Shown here piece after piece: positions 1 through 6,207 of a stretch of 6,207 nt of DNA. How positions within the stretch are numbered: position 1 is the first letter of the stretch; each line of letters opens with the position of its first letter. A model generated the notes under the pieces. The model saw nothing but the letters and a program-made list of their open reading frames with translations, was not told the DNA's origin and made no database searches. Source of the stretch: Pseudomonadota bacterium (GTDB lineage Bacteria > Bdellovibrionota > Bacteriovoracia > Bacteriovoracales > Bacteriovoracaceae); contig JAEYUK010000120.1 of NCBI GenBank assembly GCA_023432655.1, positions 1 to 6,207 on the forward strand. The letters are read 5' to 3'. Position numbers and translations under genes: made by a program.

Positions 1-1861
1 AATTCGTTCTGAAGCCTTCCTTAAAACAAAAGATTATTACTTAAGTCTTTTTAGTAATACTCCTGATCTTCGTGAAACAAGGATCGCTTACGCCATCCAT
101 GAAGAAGTCCTCCCAAGTCTTGAACGACGTGAAAAAATGATGGCCTTCTTCCACTGGTCTACCTGGGCCGCATCGGCAAATCGTCCAGGGAAAAATCATA
201 CATACACTAATAACTGGCCTCATGAGCCGCTTATTAATAACGTCCCGACAACTGAGAATATTTTCTGGTCGATTATTTCAGTGGTACTTCTCTTAACGGG
301 AGCAGGTTTTCTTCTTTGGTATTACTGCTTTAAAAAAGAAGAAGATGAAATTAATCCAGAGCTACCGGCAAAAGATCCTCTGAAAGAATTTAAAATAACA
401 CCTTCTCAAAAAGCTCTCTGGTGGTACTGGGGAACTGTCATCGTTCTTTTCATCCTCCAAATCGGACTTGGTGGCATCATTGCTCACTATACTGTTGAAG
501 GACAGGATTTCTATGGCTTTCCTCTCTCTGAATATCTTCCTTATAGCCTTGTTCGTACCTGGCACATTCAAGTCGCCTTATTCTGGATTGCGACTTCATT
601 CTTAGCTGCAGGTCTTTTCCTGGCACCTATCATTAATGGTGGTAAGGATCCAAAGTACCAAAAGGAAGGAGTGCTTGTTCTTTTTGGTGCCCTTGTTGTG
701 GTGGTTTTTGGCTCTCTCACTGGAGAACTTTTAGCTATTCATCAAAAATTAAATCTCAATTTAAGTTTTTGGTTTGGTCATCAGGGATATGAGTACGTCG
801 ATCTAGGGCGTTTCTGGCAAATTCTTCTGCTCGTGGGTCTCTTTATCTGGCTAGGTTTAATGTCCCGCTGTATTCTGCCGGCACTTAAAGTTCGCTCGGA
901 TTCAAGACAACTTTTATTCCTTTTCACTGCTTCTGCCATTTGCATCACTCTCTTCTATGGAGGCGGTCTTTTCTACGGTGCCCGTACTCATATTTCCATT
1001 ATGGAATTCTGGCGCTGGTGGGTAGTGCACCTTTGGGTAGAAGGAATTTTTGAAGTGTTTGCTACTGTTGCCATCGCTTTCATCTTTGTCACTCTTGGGC
1101 TTATTAAACCAAGTTCGGCAACTAAGGCTTCGCTTTTCTCGACTTCTATTTTCCTCTTAGGAGGAATTCCAGGAACATTCCACCACTTGTATTTCAGTGG
1201 AACTCCTATTTCAATCAGTGCTGTAGGCGCATGCTTTTCCGCTCTGGAAGTTGTTCCTCTGGTTTTAGTAGGATTTGAAGCTTTTCATACTTATAGAATG
1301 CAACACGTGACTTCCTGGACTCGCAACTACAAGTGGCCAATTATCTTCTTCGTTGGTGTGGCCTTCTGGAACTTAGTAGGTGCAGGACTATTTGGGTTTC
1401 TCATTAATCCTCCGATCGCCCTTTTCTATATGCAGGGGTTAAATACAACTGCAGTTCATGCTCATGGCGCAACTTTCGGAGTTTATGGTCTGTTATCTCT
1501 GGGTTTAATCCTAGTGATTATCCAATCAGTCTTTAAAGACCGCCCATGGGATACAAAACTCATGAATATCTCATTCTGGGGACTGAATCTTGGTCTGGGG
1601 CTCATGATTTTGATGAGTTTACTCCCAATCGGCCTTATTCAGATGTTTGCCTCGATTGATCAAGGTCTTTGGTATGCCAGAGGTTCTGAAGTGATGCAGA
1701 CTGAAATTATTCAATTCTTACGATGGATACGTTTTGTCGGTGATGTTGTTTTCGCTGCAGGCGCGCTCTCCTTTGCCCTCGCTGTTCTTGACCGAACTGG
1801 ACTCCTTAAGTTCGGTGGAGCAGTCGAAGAAAAACCAGAGCTAACAGCTGCCCTCAAATAA
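1..1861 (+). CDS. norZ: Quinol-dependent nitric oxide reductase (qNOR), 5'-truncated by window
   Basis: Inner-membrane haem-copper-superfamily enzyme that reduces two NO to N2O with electrons from quinol. The frame is open from base 2, so the gene starts upstream; 619 residues are visible and the family usually has about 750-790, so roughly 130-170 N-terminal residues are missing. The Met codon at 137 is internal: the upstream in-frame residues read like the end of the qNOR N-terminal hydrophilic domain. Visible residues 50-82 hold the diagnostic qNOR linker (FFHWSTWAA, RPG, YTNNWPHEP), followed by a membrane helix at about 87-110 and many more helices. Metal ligands expected from the family are all present: low-spin haem b His188 (RTWHIQ), HLWVEGIFE with His343, Glu347 and Glu351, the FeB pair His394-His395, and His486/His488 (HAHG) for haems b3 and b. 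The C-terminus is intact, with TAA at 1859-1861 directly before a terminator. No haem-c CXXCH is visible, which suits quinol-fed qNOR rather than cNOR. The symbol norB is also used for this family. No other denitrification gene is in view, so NO detoxification is as likely as respiration. Confidence 0.95.
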   Translation, partial: IRSEAFLKTKDYYLSLFSNTPDLRETRIAYAIHEEVLPSLERREKMMAFFHWSTWAASANRPGKNHTYTNNWPHEPLINNVPTTENIFWSIISVVLLLTGAGFLLWYYCFKKEEDEINPELPAKDPLKEFKITPSQKALWWYWGTVIVLFILQIGLGGIIAHYTVEGQDFYGFPLSEYLPYSLVRTWHIQVALFWIATSFLAAGLFLAPIINGGKDPKYQKEGVLVLFGALVVVVFGSLTGELLAIHQKLNLNLSFWFGHQGYEYVDLGRFWQILLLVGLFIWLGLMSRCILPALKVRSDSRQLLFLFTASAICITLFYGGGLFYGARTHISIMEFWRWWVVHLWVEGIFEVFATVAIAFIFVTLGLIKPSSATKASLFSTSIFLLGGIPGTFHHLYFSGTPISISAVGACFSALEVVPLVLVGFEAFHTYRMQHVTSWTRNYKWPIIFFVGVAFWNLVGAGLFGFLINPPIALFYMQGLNTTAVHAHGATFGVYGLLSLGLILVIIQSVFKDRPWDTKLMNISFWGLNLGLGLMILMSLLPIGLIQMFASIDQGLWYARGSEVMQTEIIQFLRWIRFVGDVVFAAGALSFALAVLDRTGLLKFGGAVEEKPELTAALK

Positions 1862-1867
1862 ATCCCG

Positions 1868-1895
1868 AGGCCCGGTCTAAAGACCGGGCCTTTTT
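1868..1895 (+). terminator. Rho-independent terminator after qNOR
   Basis: A perfect inverted repeat begins seven bases after the qNOR stop codon. Positions 1868-1877 (AGGCCCGGTC) pair with 1882-1891 (GACCGGGCCT), leaving a four-base TAAA loop, and five T residues follow at 1891-1895. The stem is GC-rich without mismatches, a textbook intrinsic terminator. There is no matching A-tract on the left side, so it should work for + strand transcripts only. It separates the qNOR transcript from the cco operon and implies that ccoI needs its own promoter. Confidence 0.93.
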
Positions 1896-1917
1896 ATGAA
1901 AATAATTGTCCTCGAAC

Positions 1918-1931
1918 CTGATCTGTATCAG
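1918..1931. promoter_or_regulatory. Candidate FNR/DNR-family binding site
   Basis: The sequence CTGAT-CTGT-ATCAG is a perfect 5+4+5 palindrome. It matches the FNR consensus TTGAT-N4-ATCAA at all positions except the symmetric outermost base of each half-site. It lies in the short gap between the qNOR terminator and ccoI, 67 bases before the ccoI start codon. In many bacteria cbb3 operons and their assembly genes are controlled by FNR/FixK/Anr-type regulators that bind such sites (family knowledge). That this palindrome is used, and which member of the family binds it, is inference. Confidence 0.6.
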
Positions 1932-1950
1932 TTATTCTTTCCTTTCATAA

Positions 1951-1966
1951 TGCTAAATTTTATCTA
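1951..1966 (+). promoter_or_regulatory. Candidate ccoI promoter, extended -10 element
   Basis: TGC-TAAATT at 1951-1959 resembles an extended -10 element (TGn plus a 4-of-6 match to TATAAT). A start site about seven bases after the hexamer would fall near 1966, which puts the centre of the upstream palindrome (1924.5) close to -41.5, the position typical of class II FNR-activated promoters. No good -35 hexamer is visible at the proper distance, as expected if an activator replaces it. CATAAT at 1946-1951 is a better -10 hexamer match but fits the palindrome position less well. The exact start site is uncertain. Confidence 0.4.
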
Positions 1967-1984
1967 AATTAAATCCTCCATTTT

Positions 1985-1989
1985 AGAGG
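1985..1989 (+). promoter_or_regulatory. Ribosome binding site of ccoI
   Basis: AGAGG lies nine bases before the ATG at 1999. An in-frame TAG at 1984-1986 overlaps this site and closes the frame upstream, so ATG 1999 is the first possible start and is well supported. Confidence 0.7.
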
Positions 1990-1998
1990 CTTAAGTAT

Positions 1999-4356
1999 AT
2001 GGAAGTATGCGTACATTGTGATGAAGTGGCCTTACCGCCCCTTTATAATGAAGACGACCAGTCACGAAATCACCCTTTTTGCTGCCAGGGCTGCATGACA
2101 GTTTATAATGTCTTGCATCAGAAAGGTTTAGAAGCTTATTACGAAATTAAGAATAATTCTGCCACTTTCAAAAGACGCTCGCCCGTTGAACTCAAATCAA
2201 CTCAGTTTAAATACTTAGATGATGCTGATTTCGAAAAAGAATTTTCTTATTTAGATAGCACCGGTCATAGAACAATGGAATTTTACCTGGAAGGTATTCA
2301 CTGTCTGGCCTGTTTATGGCTGATTGAGAAACTTCCAGAGTTCGTTTCTGATGTCATGATTTCAAAGCTTGATCTTGAGCGATCGGTAGCAACAGTAGTC
2401 TTGAAACCAAAAGGGAAGTTTTCCTCTGCCGCTAAAGAGTTCAGTCAACTTGGCTACAGGCCTCATCCTCTAAAAAGAAATCAGGATGTGATGGATCTTA
2501 AGGCGAAAGAAGAGCGGCTGGCCCTTCTTCGCATCGGGATTGCCGGAGCGGCCACTGGTAATATCATGATTTATGCCGTTTCAGTTTATGGAGGGGCAAC
2601 CGGAGAGTTTGCAGAGCTTTTTAACGCTCTGACAGTTATTCTCGCTTTCCCTGTAATGTTCTTCAGTGCCTGGCCTTTTTACCGAAATGCCTGGAACGCG
2701 GTTAAAAATAAAACTGTCTCCATAGATATTCCTATTTCAATTGCTTTGATTGCTGGTGGGATTTTTGGTTTCACCACACTCTTTACTGAGGTGAATGAGA
2801 ATTATCTTGATTCACTCACCATGCTGGTTTTTCTTCTTCTCATGTCCCGCTATTTCTTGCAAAAAATTCAGGAGAAGGGATTATCCGCCCAAGACCTTCA
2901 TTACTTCTACCAAAGTGACAGTGTTCTTAAAGCGACCTCGGAAGAGGCATCTGAATTTTCTGAAATCCATCCGAAATATATTAAAGCGGGAGATATTCTA
3001 AAAATTCGTCCAGGAGAGTTTATACCAGCGGATGGCGAAATCCTGAGCGGATTTTCCTACATGAATAACTCTCTTTTAACTGGCGAATCTGAGCCGGTGA
3101 AAGTTAGAGCGGGGGAGAAAGTCTTCTCGGGAACTCAGAATATTGATCAAGACTTGGTTATTAAGGCAGAAAAAGTTCATGATGAATCCCGATTGGGGAG
3201 ACTGCTTAAAAATGTTGAAAACGGTTGGGCCCATCGTTCGCGTATTGTGGATCTCACGAACCGAATTTCTAAAAAATTTACTATTGCCGTTTTCATCATC
3301 GCCGGAACTCTTTTCCTTTATCACTATATGCAAGGAAATGTGCGCCACGCTCTTGAACAGGCGATCACACTTTTAATCGTAACCTGCCCTTGCGCTCTGG
3401 CCCTCGCCACACCTCTTACTTTTACCCGTGCGCTGTCTAAAGCTTCTGAGCAGGGGATTATCATTAAAAGTGACGAAGTAATTGAGAAGCTGGCAAAAAT
3501 TAAAAATATCTTTGTGGATAAAACAGGAACAATCACTTTTGGTAAATTAAAAATCATCAACTTTAAAGCGCTGAAAGAAACACAGGTTCCACTCGCAGAC
3601 ATTATTTACAATCTAGAGCAGAGGTCTCGCCATCCAGTGGCGGTGAGTTTAGTTGAATATGTGAAGGCCCTTAATCCTAAACAGAGAACTGTGGAAGATT
3701 TGAAAGAAACAATTGGACAGGGAGTGAGCGGATCGATCAATGGACACTTCTATGTGATTAATAAGTCCGGTGTTTTTGAAAACAATGAACTCGTCGCAAC
3801 TTATCAGGTAGAAGATACCGTTCGTAATGACTCAAGAGGAACTCTGGATAAGATTATGTCCAAGGGCCGTAATGTTCAGATCCTTTCTGGTGACCGTACC
3901 GAAGTTGTTGAGTCTATCGCTCGCGAAATTAATCTCCCAAAAGAGATTGCTCACTCAGAACTTACTCCAGAAGAGAAGAGCCAGAAAATTAAAAGTTCTA
4001 CTCATTCTATGATGGTCGGGGATGGTGCCAACGATGCGATAGCCTTAGGGGACGCGGATGTAGGTGTTGCCGTTCTGGGAGCGATGGATATTTCTCTCCG
4101 TGCCGCAGATGTTTACCTAACTACTCCTGGACTTGTGCCAGTAGAGAAACTCATCACTCTTTCAGAGGAGACGATGAAGGTTATCTATCGTAATCTTGGA
4201 GTATCACTCACTTATAACTGTGTTTCAGTGGCACTTTGTTTTGCCGGGTATATCACTCCGCTAACTGCCGCTATTATTATGCCTTTAAGTTCCTTGTCGG
4301 TTTTAATTTCGACACTGATTGGAACTAAAGAATTGAGGTCTTTATGGAAGTCATGA
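1999..4356 (+). CDS. ccoI: Copper-translocating P1B-type ATPase for cbb3 oxidase assembly (CcoI/FixI)
   Basis: Inner-membrane P-type ATPase of 785 residues that exports Cu(I) from the cytoplasm; the CcoI/FixI branch supplies copper for CuB of cbb3 oxidase. The N-terminus carries the cysteine-rich metal-binding region typical of CcoI (Cys4, Cys7, Cys28, Cys29, Cys32), followed by an HMA-like domain with C102-L-A-C105. Helices 1-4 fall at about 175-290. The actuator TGES motif is at 361-364 and helices 5 and 6 at about 427-475, with the transport motif C463-P-C465. Phosphorylation occurs at Asp507 (DKTGT), the nucleotide-domain HP motif is His545-Pro546, and the GDGAND motif is at 674-679. The last two helices hold Tyr739-Asn740 and Met761-P-L-Ser764-Ser765, the signature of Cu(I) P1B-1 ATPases. 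All catalytic residues are present. The next gene, ccoS, overlaps its 3' end and the oxidase follows, which separates CcoI from the general copper-tolerance pump CopA. Regulation is probably through the upstream FNR-like site. Confidence 0.96.
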   Translation: MEVCVHCDEVALPPLYNEDDQSRNHPFCCQGCMTVYNVLHQKGLEAYYEIKNNSATFKRRSPVELKSTQFKYLDDADFEKEFSYLDSTGHRTMEFYLEGIHCLACLWLIEKLPEFVSDVMISKLDLERSVATVVLKPKGKFSSAAKEFSQLGYRPHPLKRNQDVMDLKAKEERLALLRIGIAGAATGNIMIYAVSVYGGATGEFAELFNALTVILAFPVMFFSAWPFYRNAWNAVKNKTVSIDIPISIALIAGGIFGFTTLFTEVNENYLDSLTMLVFLLLMSRYFLQKIQEKGLSAQDLHYFYQSDSVLKATSEEASEFSEIHPKYIKAGDILKIRPGEFIPADGEILSGFSYMNNSLLTGESEPVKVRAGEKVFSGTQNIDQDLVIKAEKVHDESRLGRLLKNVENGWAHRSRIVDLTNRISKKFTIAVFIIAGTLFLYHYMQGNVRHALEQAITLLIVTCPCALALATPLTFTRALSKASEQGIIIKSDEVIEKLAKIKNIFVDKTGTITFGKLKIINFKALKETQVPLADIIYNLEQRSRHPVAVSLVEYVKALNPKQRTVEDLKETIGQGVSGSINGHFYVINKSGVFENNELVATYQVEDTVRNDSRGTLDKIMSKGRNVQILSGDRTEVVESIAREINLPKEIAHSELTPEEKSQKIKSSTHSMMVGDGANDAIALGDADVGVAVLGAMDISLRAADVYLTTPGLVPVEKLITLSEETMKVIYRNLGVSLTYNCVSVALCFAGYITPLTAAIIMPLSSLSVLISTLIGTKELRSLWKS
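4335..4338 (+). promoter_or_regulatory. Ribosome binding site of ccoS, inside ccoI
   Basis: GAGG lies inside the ccoI 3' end, five bases before ATG 4344 and fourteen before the alternative in-frame ATG 4353. The spacing favours 4344 as the ccoS start. Confidence 0.65.
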
Positions 4357-4526
4357 CAATCCTTTTGCCTTTGGCAATCCTTCTAGGCGGAGTTTTCGTC
4401 TTCGCCTTTGTTTGGTCGGCCAAAAAAGGTCAATATGATGACCTCGAAACTCCGCGCTTTAGAATGCTTTTAGACGATAAAAAAATTATTAGACCAACCA
4501 CTAAATTAGGAAAGGAAGAAAAATGA
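4344..4526 (+). CDS. ccoS: cbb3-type cytochrome oxidase assembly protein CcoS
   Basis: Small single-pass inner-membrane protein of 60 residues, within the usual 45-70 residue range of CcoS/FixS. In studied species CcoS is needed for maturation of active cbb3 oxidase, including cofactor insertion (family knowledge); its mechanism is poorly understood. Residues 6-24 form the hydrophobic helix (LLPLAILLGGVFVFAFVW in part). It is followed by the family signature G29-Q-Y-D-D-L-E and then the RMLLDD segment (40-45), and the charged tail is probably cytoplasmic. The start overlaps the last 13 bases of ccoI and the stop shares ATGA with the next gene, so translation of all three genes is probably coupled. 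A start three codons later at 4353 is possible but has a poorer ribosome-site distance. Confidence 0.93.
   Translation: MEVMTILLPLAILLGGVFVFAFVWSAKKGQYDDLETPRFRMLLDDKKIIRPTTKLGKEEK
4511..4516 (+). promoter_or_regulatory. Ribosome binding site of ccoN/O
   Basis: AAAGGA lies in the purine-rich end of ccoS, six bases before the ATG at 4523. It supports this start and the 4-base ATGA overlap with the ccoS stop codon. Confidence 0.7.
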
Positions 4527-6207
4527 GCTCTCCCCACGTGAATGTGCCTTCCTCAAATCGAAGGCTCGAGACTTTTACCTATGATGACCACATCGTTAAG
4601 TTGTTTGTTATCGCCACAATTGTGTGGGGAGCAGTTGCTCTCCTGTTAGGTGTGACGATTGCTTTCCAGTTGGCCGAATGGCGCCTTAACTTAGGTATCC
4701 CTTGGACAACTTTCGGAAGACTTCGCCCACTTCATACCAACGCCGCGATTTTTGCTTTCTGTGGTAACGCCATCTTCGCAGGTATTTATTACTCCCATCA
4801 GCGTCTCCTAAAAGCACGTCTCTTTAATGATATGCTCTCAAAGATTCACTTCTGGGGTTGGCAGTTGGTGATTGTTCTTGCCGCCGTGACCTTACCTCTG
4901 GGTTTAACCACCGGGAAAGAATACGCGGAACTTGAGTGGCCAATTGATATTCTCATCACTCTAGTTTGGGTGGTCTTTGCAGTAAACTTCTTTGGTACGA
5001 TTATTCGCCGTCGTGAACGTCATATTTATGTGGCGATCTGGTTTTACATCGCAACCATCATTACTGTAGCGGTCCTTCACATTGTGAACTCACTTGAGCT
5101 TCCAGTGTCTTTAACTAAATCTTATTCTCTTTATTCAGGCGTTCAGGATGCTCTGGTGCAGTGGTGGTATGGGCACAATGCTGTGGCCTTCTTCTTAACC
5201 ACACCATTCTTAGGACTTATGTACTACTTTGTTCCTAAGGCCGCTAACCGTCCTGTTTACTCGTATCGTTTATCTATTATTCACTTCTGGTCACTTGTCT
5301 TTATTTACATCTGGGCCGGTCCTCACCATCTTCTCTATACAACCCTCCCTGAGTGGTCACAAACTCTTGGTATGGTTTTCTCAGTGATGCTCTGGATGCC
5401 AAGCTGGGGTGGGATGATTAACGGTCTTCTTACTCTAAGAGGTGTTTGGGATAAAGTGAGAACTGATCCAGGTCTTCGTTTCATGGCAACAGCTCTTACT
5501 TTCTACGGTATGTCGACTTTCGAAGGTCCGCTGCTTTCCATTAAATCTGTTAACTCTATCGCGCACTTTACTGACTGGATTCCGGGCCACGTACACGCTG
5601 GTACTATCGGCTGGAACTACATGCTCATTGCTGGTGTCCTTTTCTATTTAGTTCCAAAACTTTGGAATGCTGAACTTTACTCTAAAAAACTTGCCAACAC
5701 TCAGTTCTGGCTTGCCACAATTGGTCTTCTTTTCTACATCGTTTCGATGTGGATTGCTGGTATCTCTCAATCTCTTATGTGGAGAGCGATGGATGATGCT
5801 GGTCGTTTGATGTACCCGAACTTCATTGAAACTGTGATTAAAATTGTTCCAATGTACTGGCTCCGTGCGATCGGTGGTACTTTTGTTCTGATCTCGTTCA
5901 TCATTATGATCTACAACATGATCAAAACTGCCCGCAGTGGTAAGAAAACTGAAGAAGCTGTTTACGAAGCTTACGCTCTTGATAACACTTCACTTGAACC
6001 TAATGCTTCAACTCACCGTAAGCTTGAAGGCTGGCCGGTTATTTTCTCTATCCTTTCGTTCCTGGCAATCTTTGTTGGTTCAGCGATTGAGATCATTCCG
6101 TCAGTTATCTCGGATAAATACATCACTAAAATTGATGCGATCAGGCCGTATACTCCGCTTGAACTTTACGGGCGTGATGTTTATGTAAAAGAAGGCTGTT
6201 ATACTTG
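4523..6207 (+). CDS. ccoNO: cbb3-type cytochrome c oxidase, fused subunits I and II (CcoN-CcoO), 3'-truncated by window
   Basis: Catalytic subunit of the high-affinity proton-pumping cbb3 oxidase, joined to its cytochrome c subunit. 561 residues are visible with no stop codon. Residues 1 to about 470 are CcoN: low-spin haem b ligands His71 and His358, haem b3 ligand His356 (GHVHAG), CuB ligands His218, His268 and His269, and active-site Tyr262 in YIWAGPHH. Glu334 (STFEGP) and the KEYAELEWP segment with Glu133 and Glu136 are also kept. From memory of Pseudomonas stutzeri CcoN, these lie at a constant offset of +11, so the core appears to have no insertions or deletions. A polar linker of about 30 residues (about 471-500) leads into CcoO: a membrane anchor at about 504-526, PYTPLELYGRDVY, then EGCYT. 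The window ends two bases into the next codon (TG), where Cys562 of CXXCH is expected. Both ends of the junction should be cytoplasmic, so a fusion is topologically sound. The gene follows ccoS in a 4-base overlap. Confidence 0.95.
   Translation, partial: MSSPHVNVPSSNRRLETFTYDDHIVKLFVIATIVWGAVALLLGVTIAFQLAEWRLNLGIPWTTFGRLRPLHTNAAIFAFCGNAIFAGIYYSHQRLLKARLFNDMLSKIHFWGWQLVIVLAAVTLPLGLTTGKEYAELEWPIDILITLVWVVFAVNFFGTIIRRRERHIYVAIWFYIATIITVAVLHIVNSLELPVSLTKSYSLYSGVQDALVQWWYGHNAVAFFLTTPFLGLMYYFVPKAANRPVYSYRLSIIHFWSLVFIYIWAGPHHLLYTTLPEWSQTLGMVFSVMLWMPSWGGMINGLLTLRGVWDKVRTDPGLRFMATALTFYGMSTFEGPLLSIKSVNSIAHFTDWIPGHVHAGTIGWNYMLIAGVLFYLVPKLWNAELYSKKLANTQFWLATIGLLFYIVSMWIAGISQSLMWRAMDDAGRLMYPNFIETVIKIVPMYWLRAIGGTFVLISFIIMIYNMIKTARSGKKTEEAVYEAYALDNTSLEPNASTHRKLEGWPVIFSILSFLAIFVGSAIEIIPSVISDKYITKIDAIRPYTPLELYGRDVYVKEGCYT

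Noticed and set aside
1..5. AATTC at the very start, as if the fragment were an EcoRI clone end.
   Set aside because: Intact GAATTC sites occur at 1004-1009 and 1164-1169, so the window is not an EcoRI fragment; the match is chance.
137..139. ATG at 137 as the start of the NO reductase.
   Set aside because: The frame is open upstream to base 2, and the residues there continue naturally into the conserved qNOR linker. The family has a long N-terminal domain before this point, so this Met is internal.
1655..1665. TTGATCAA-like palindromes within qNOR (near 1655) and ccoI (near 3143) as further FNR sites.
   Set aside because: They lack the four-base spacer between half-sites and lie deep within coding sequence.
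1975..1989. Short hairpin CCTC / GAGG that could hide the ccoI ribosome binding site.
   Set aside because: Only four base pairs with a seven-base loop; too weak to claim as a regulatory structure or riboswitch.
3076..3602. Reverse-strand open frames of about 90 codons inside ccoI.
   Set aside because: They are shadows of a fully motif-supported gene, show no recognisable protein features and have no ribosome site of note.
1998..4351. The same nine bases TATGGAAGT at the starts of ccoI (1998-2006) and ccoS (4343-4351).
   Set aside because: The match does not extend further and the proteins are unrelated after the first residues, so it is coincidence rather than a repeat.

Overview
The window holds a compact respiratory gene cluster, entirely on the + strand. 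It contains the 3' part of a quinol-dependent nitric oxide reductase gene (qNOR, norZ/norB type) and the start of a cbb3-type cytochrome c oxidase operon in the order ccoI - ccoS - ccoN/O. Protein motifs support all four products well. I found no RNA gene, mobile element, CRISPR array or repeat family, and no sign of an undescribed system. The least ordinary feature is that CcoN and CcoO form one continuous reading frame.

Layout: positions 1-1861 are qNOR, open at the 5' edge so its true start lies outside. Positions 1862-1998 form the only real intergenic gap: a strong rho-independent terminator right after qNOR, then a perfect FNR/DNR-like palindrome (CTGAT-N4-ATCAG), an extended -10-like element and a Shine-Dalgarno sequence. 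Positions 1999-4356 are ccoI (copper P1B-ATPase), 4344-4526 are ccoS (overlaps ccoI by 13 nt), and 4523-6207 are the ccoN-ccoO fusion (overlaps ccoS by 4 nt), cut by the window end inside the CXXCH heme-c motif of the CcoO part. No stretch over 300 bases lacks a gene.

How the genes work together: CcoI exports Cu(I) across the inner membrane for the CuB site of the oxidase, CcoS is needed for cofactor assembly, and CcoN/O is the catalytic subunit joined to its membrane-bound cytochrome c subunit. cbb3 oxidases work at low oxygen. qNOR removes NO, which inhibits haem-copper oxidases. The pair fits a microaerobic or nitrosative-stress lifestyle, and the FNR-like site in front of ccoI fits oxygen-responsive control (inference).

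Organism: a Gram-negative, respiratory bacterium of moderate-to-low GC (low 40s % by eye). CcoN/O fusions are familiar in Bacteroidota and some other groups. Here, however, genes have clear Shine-Dalgarno sequences and a proteobacterial-style promoter, which argues against Bacteroidota. A Bdellovibrionota-like source (Bacteriovorax/Peredibacter relatives) is a guess that fits GC and gene content. It is not proven by this window.
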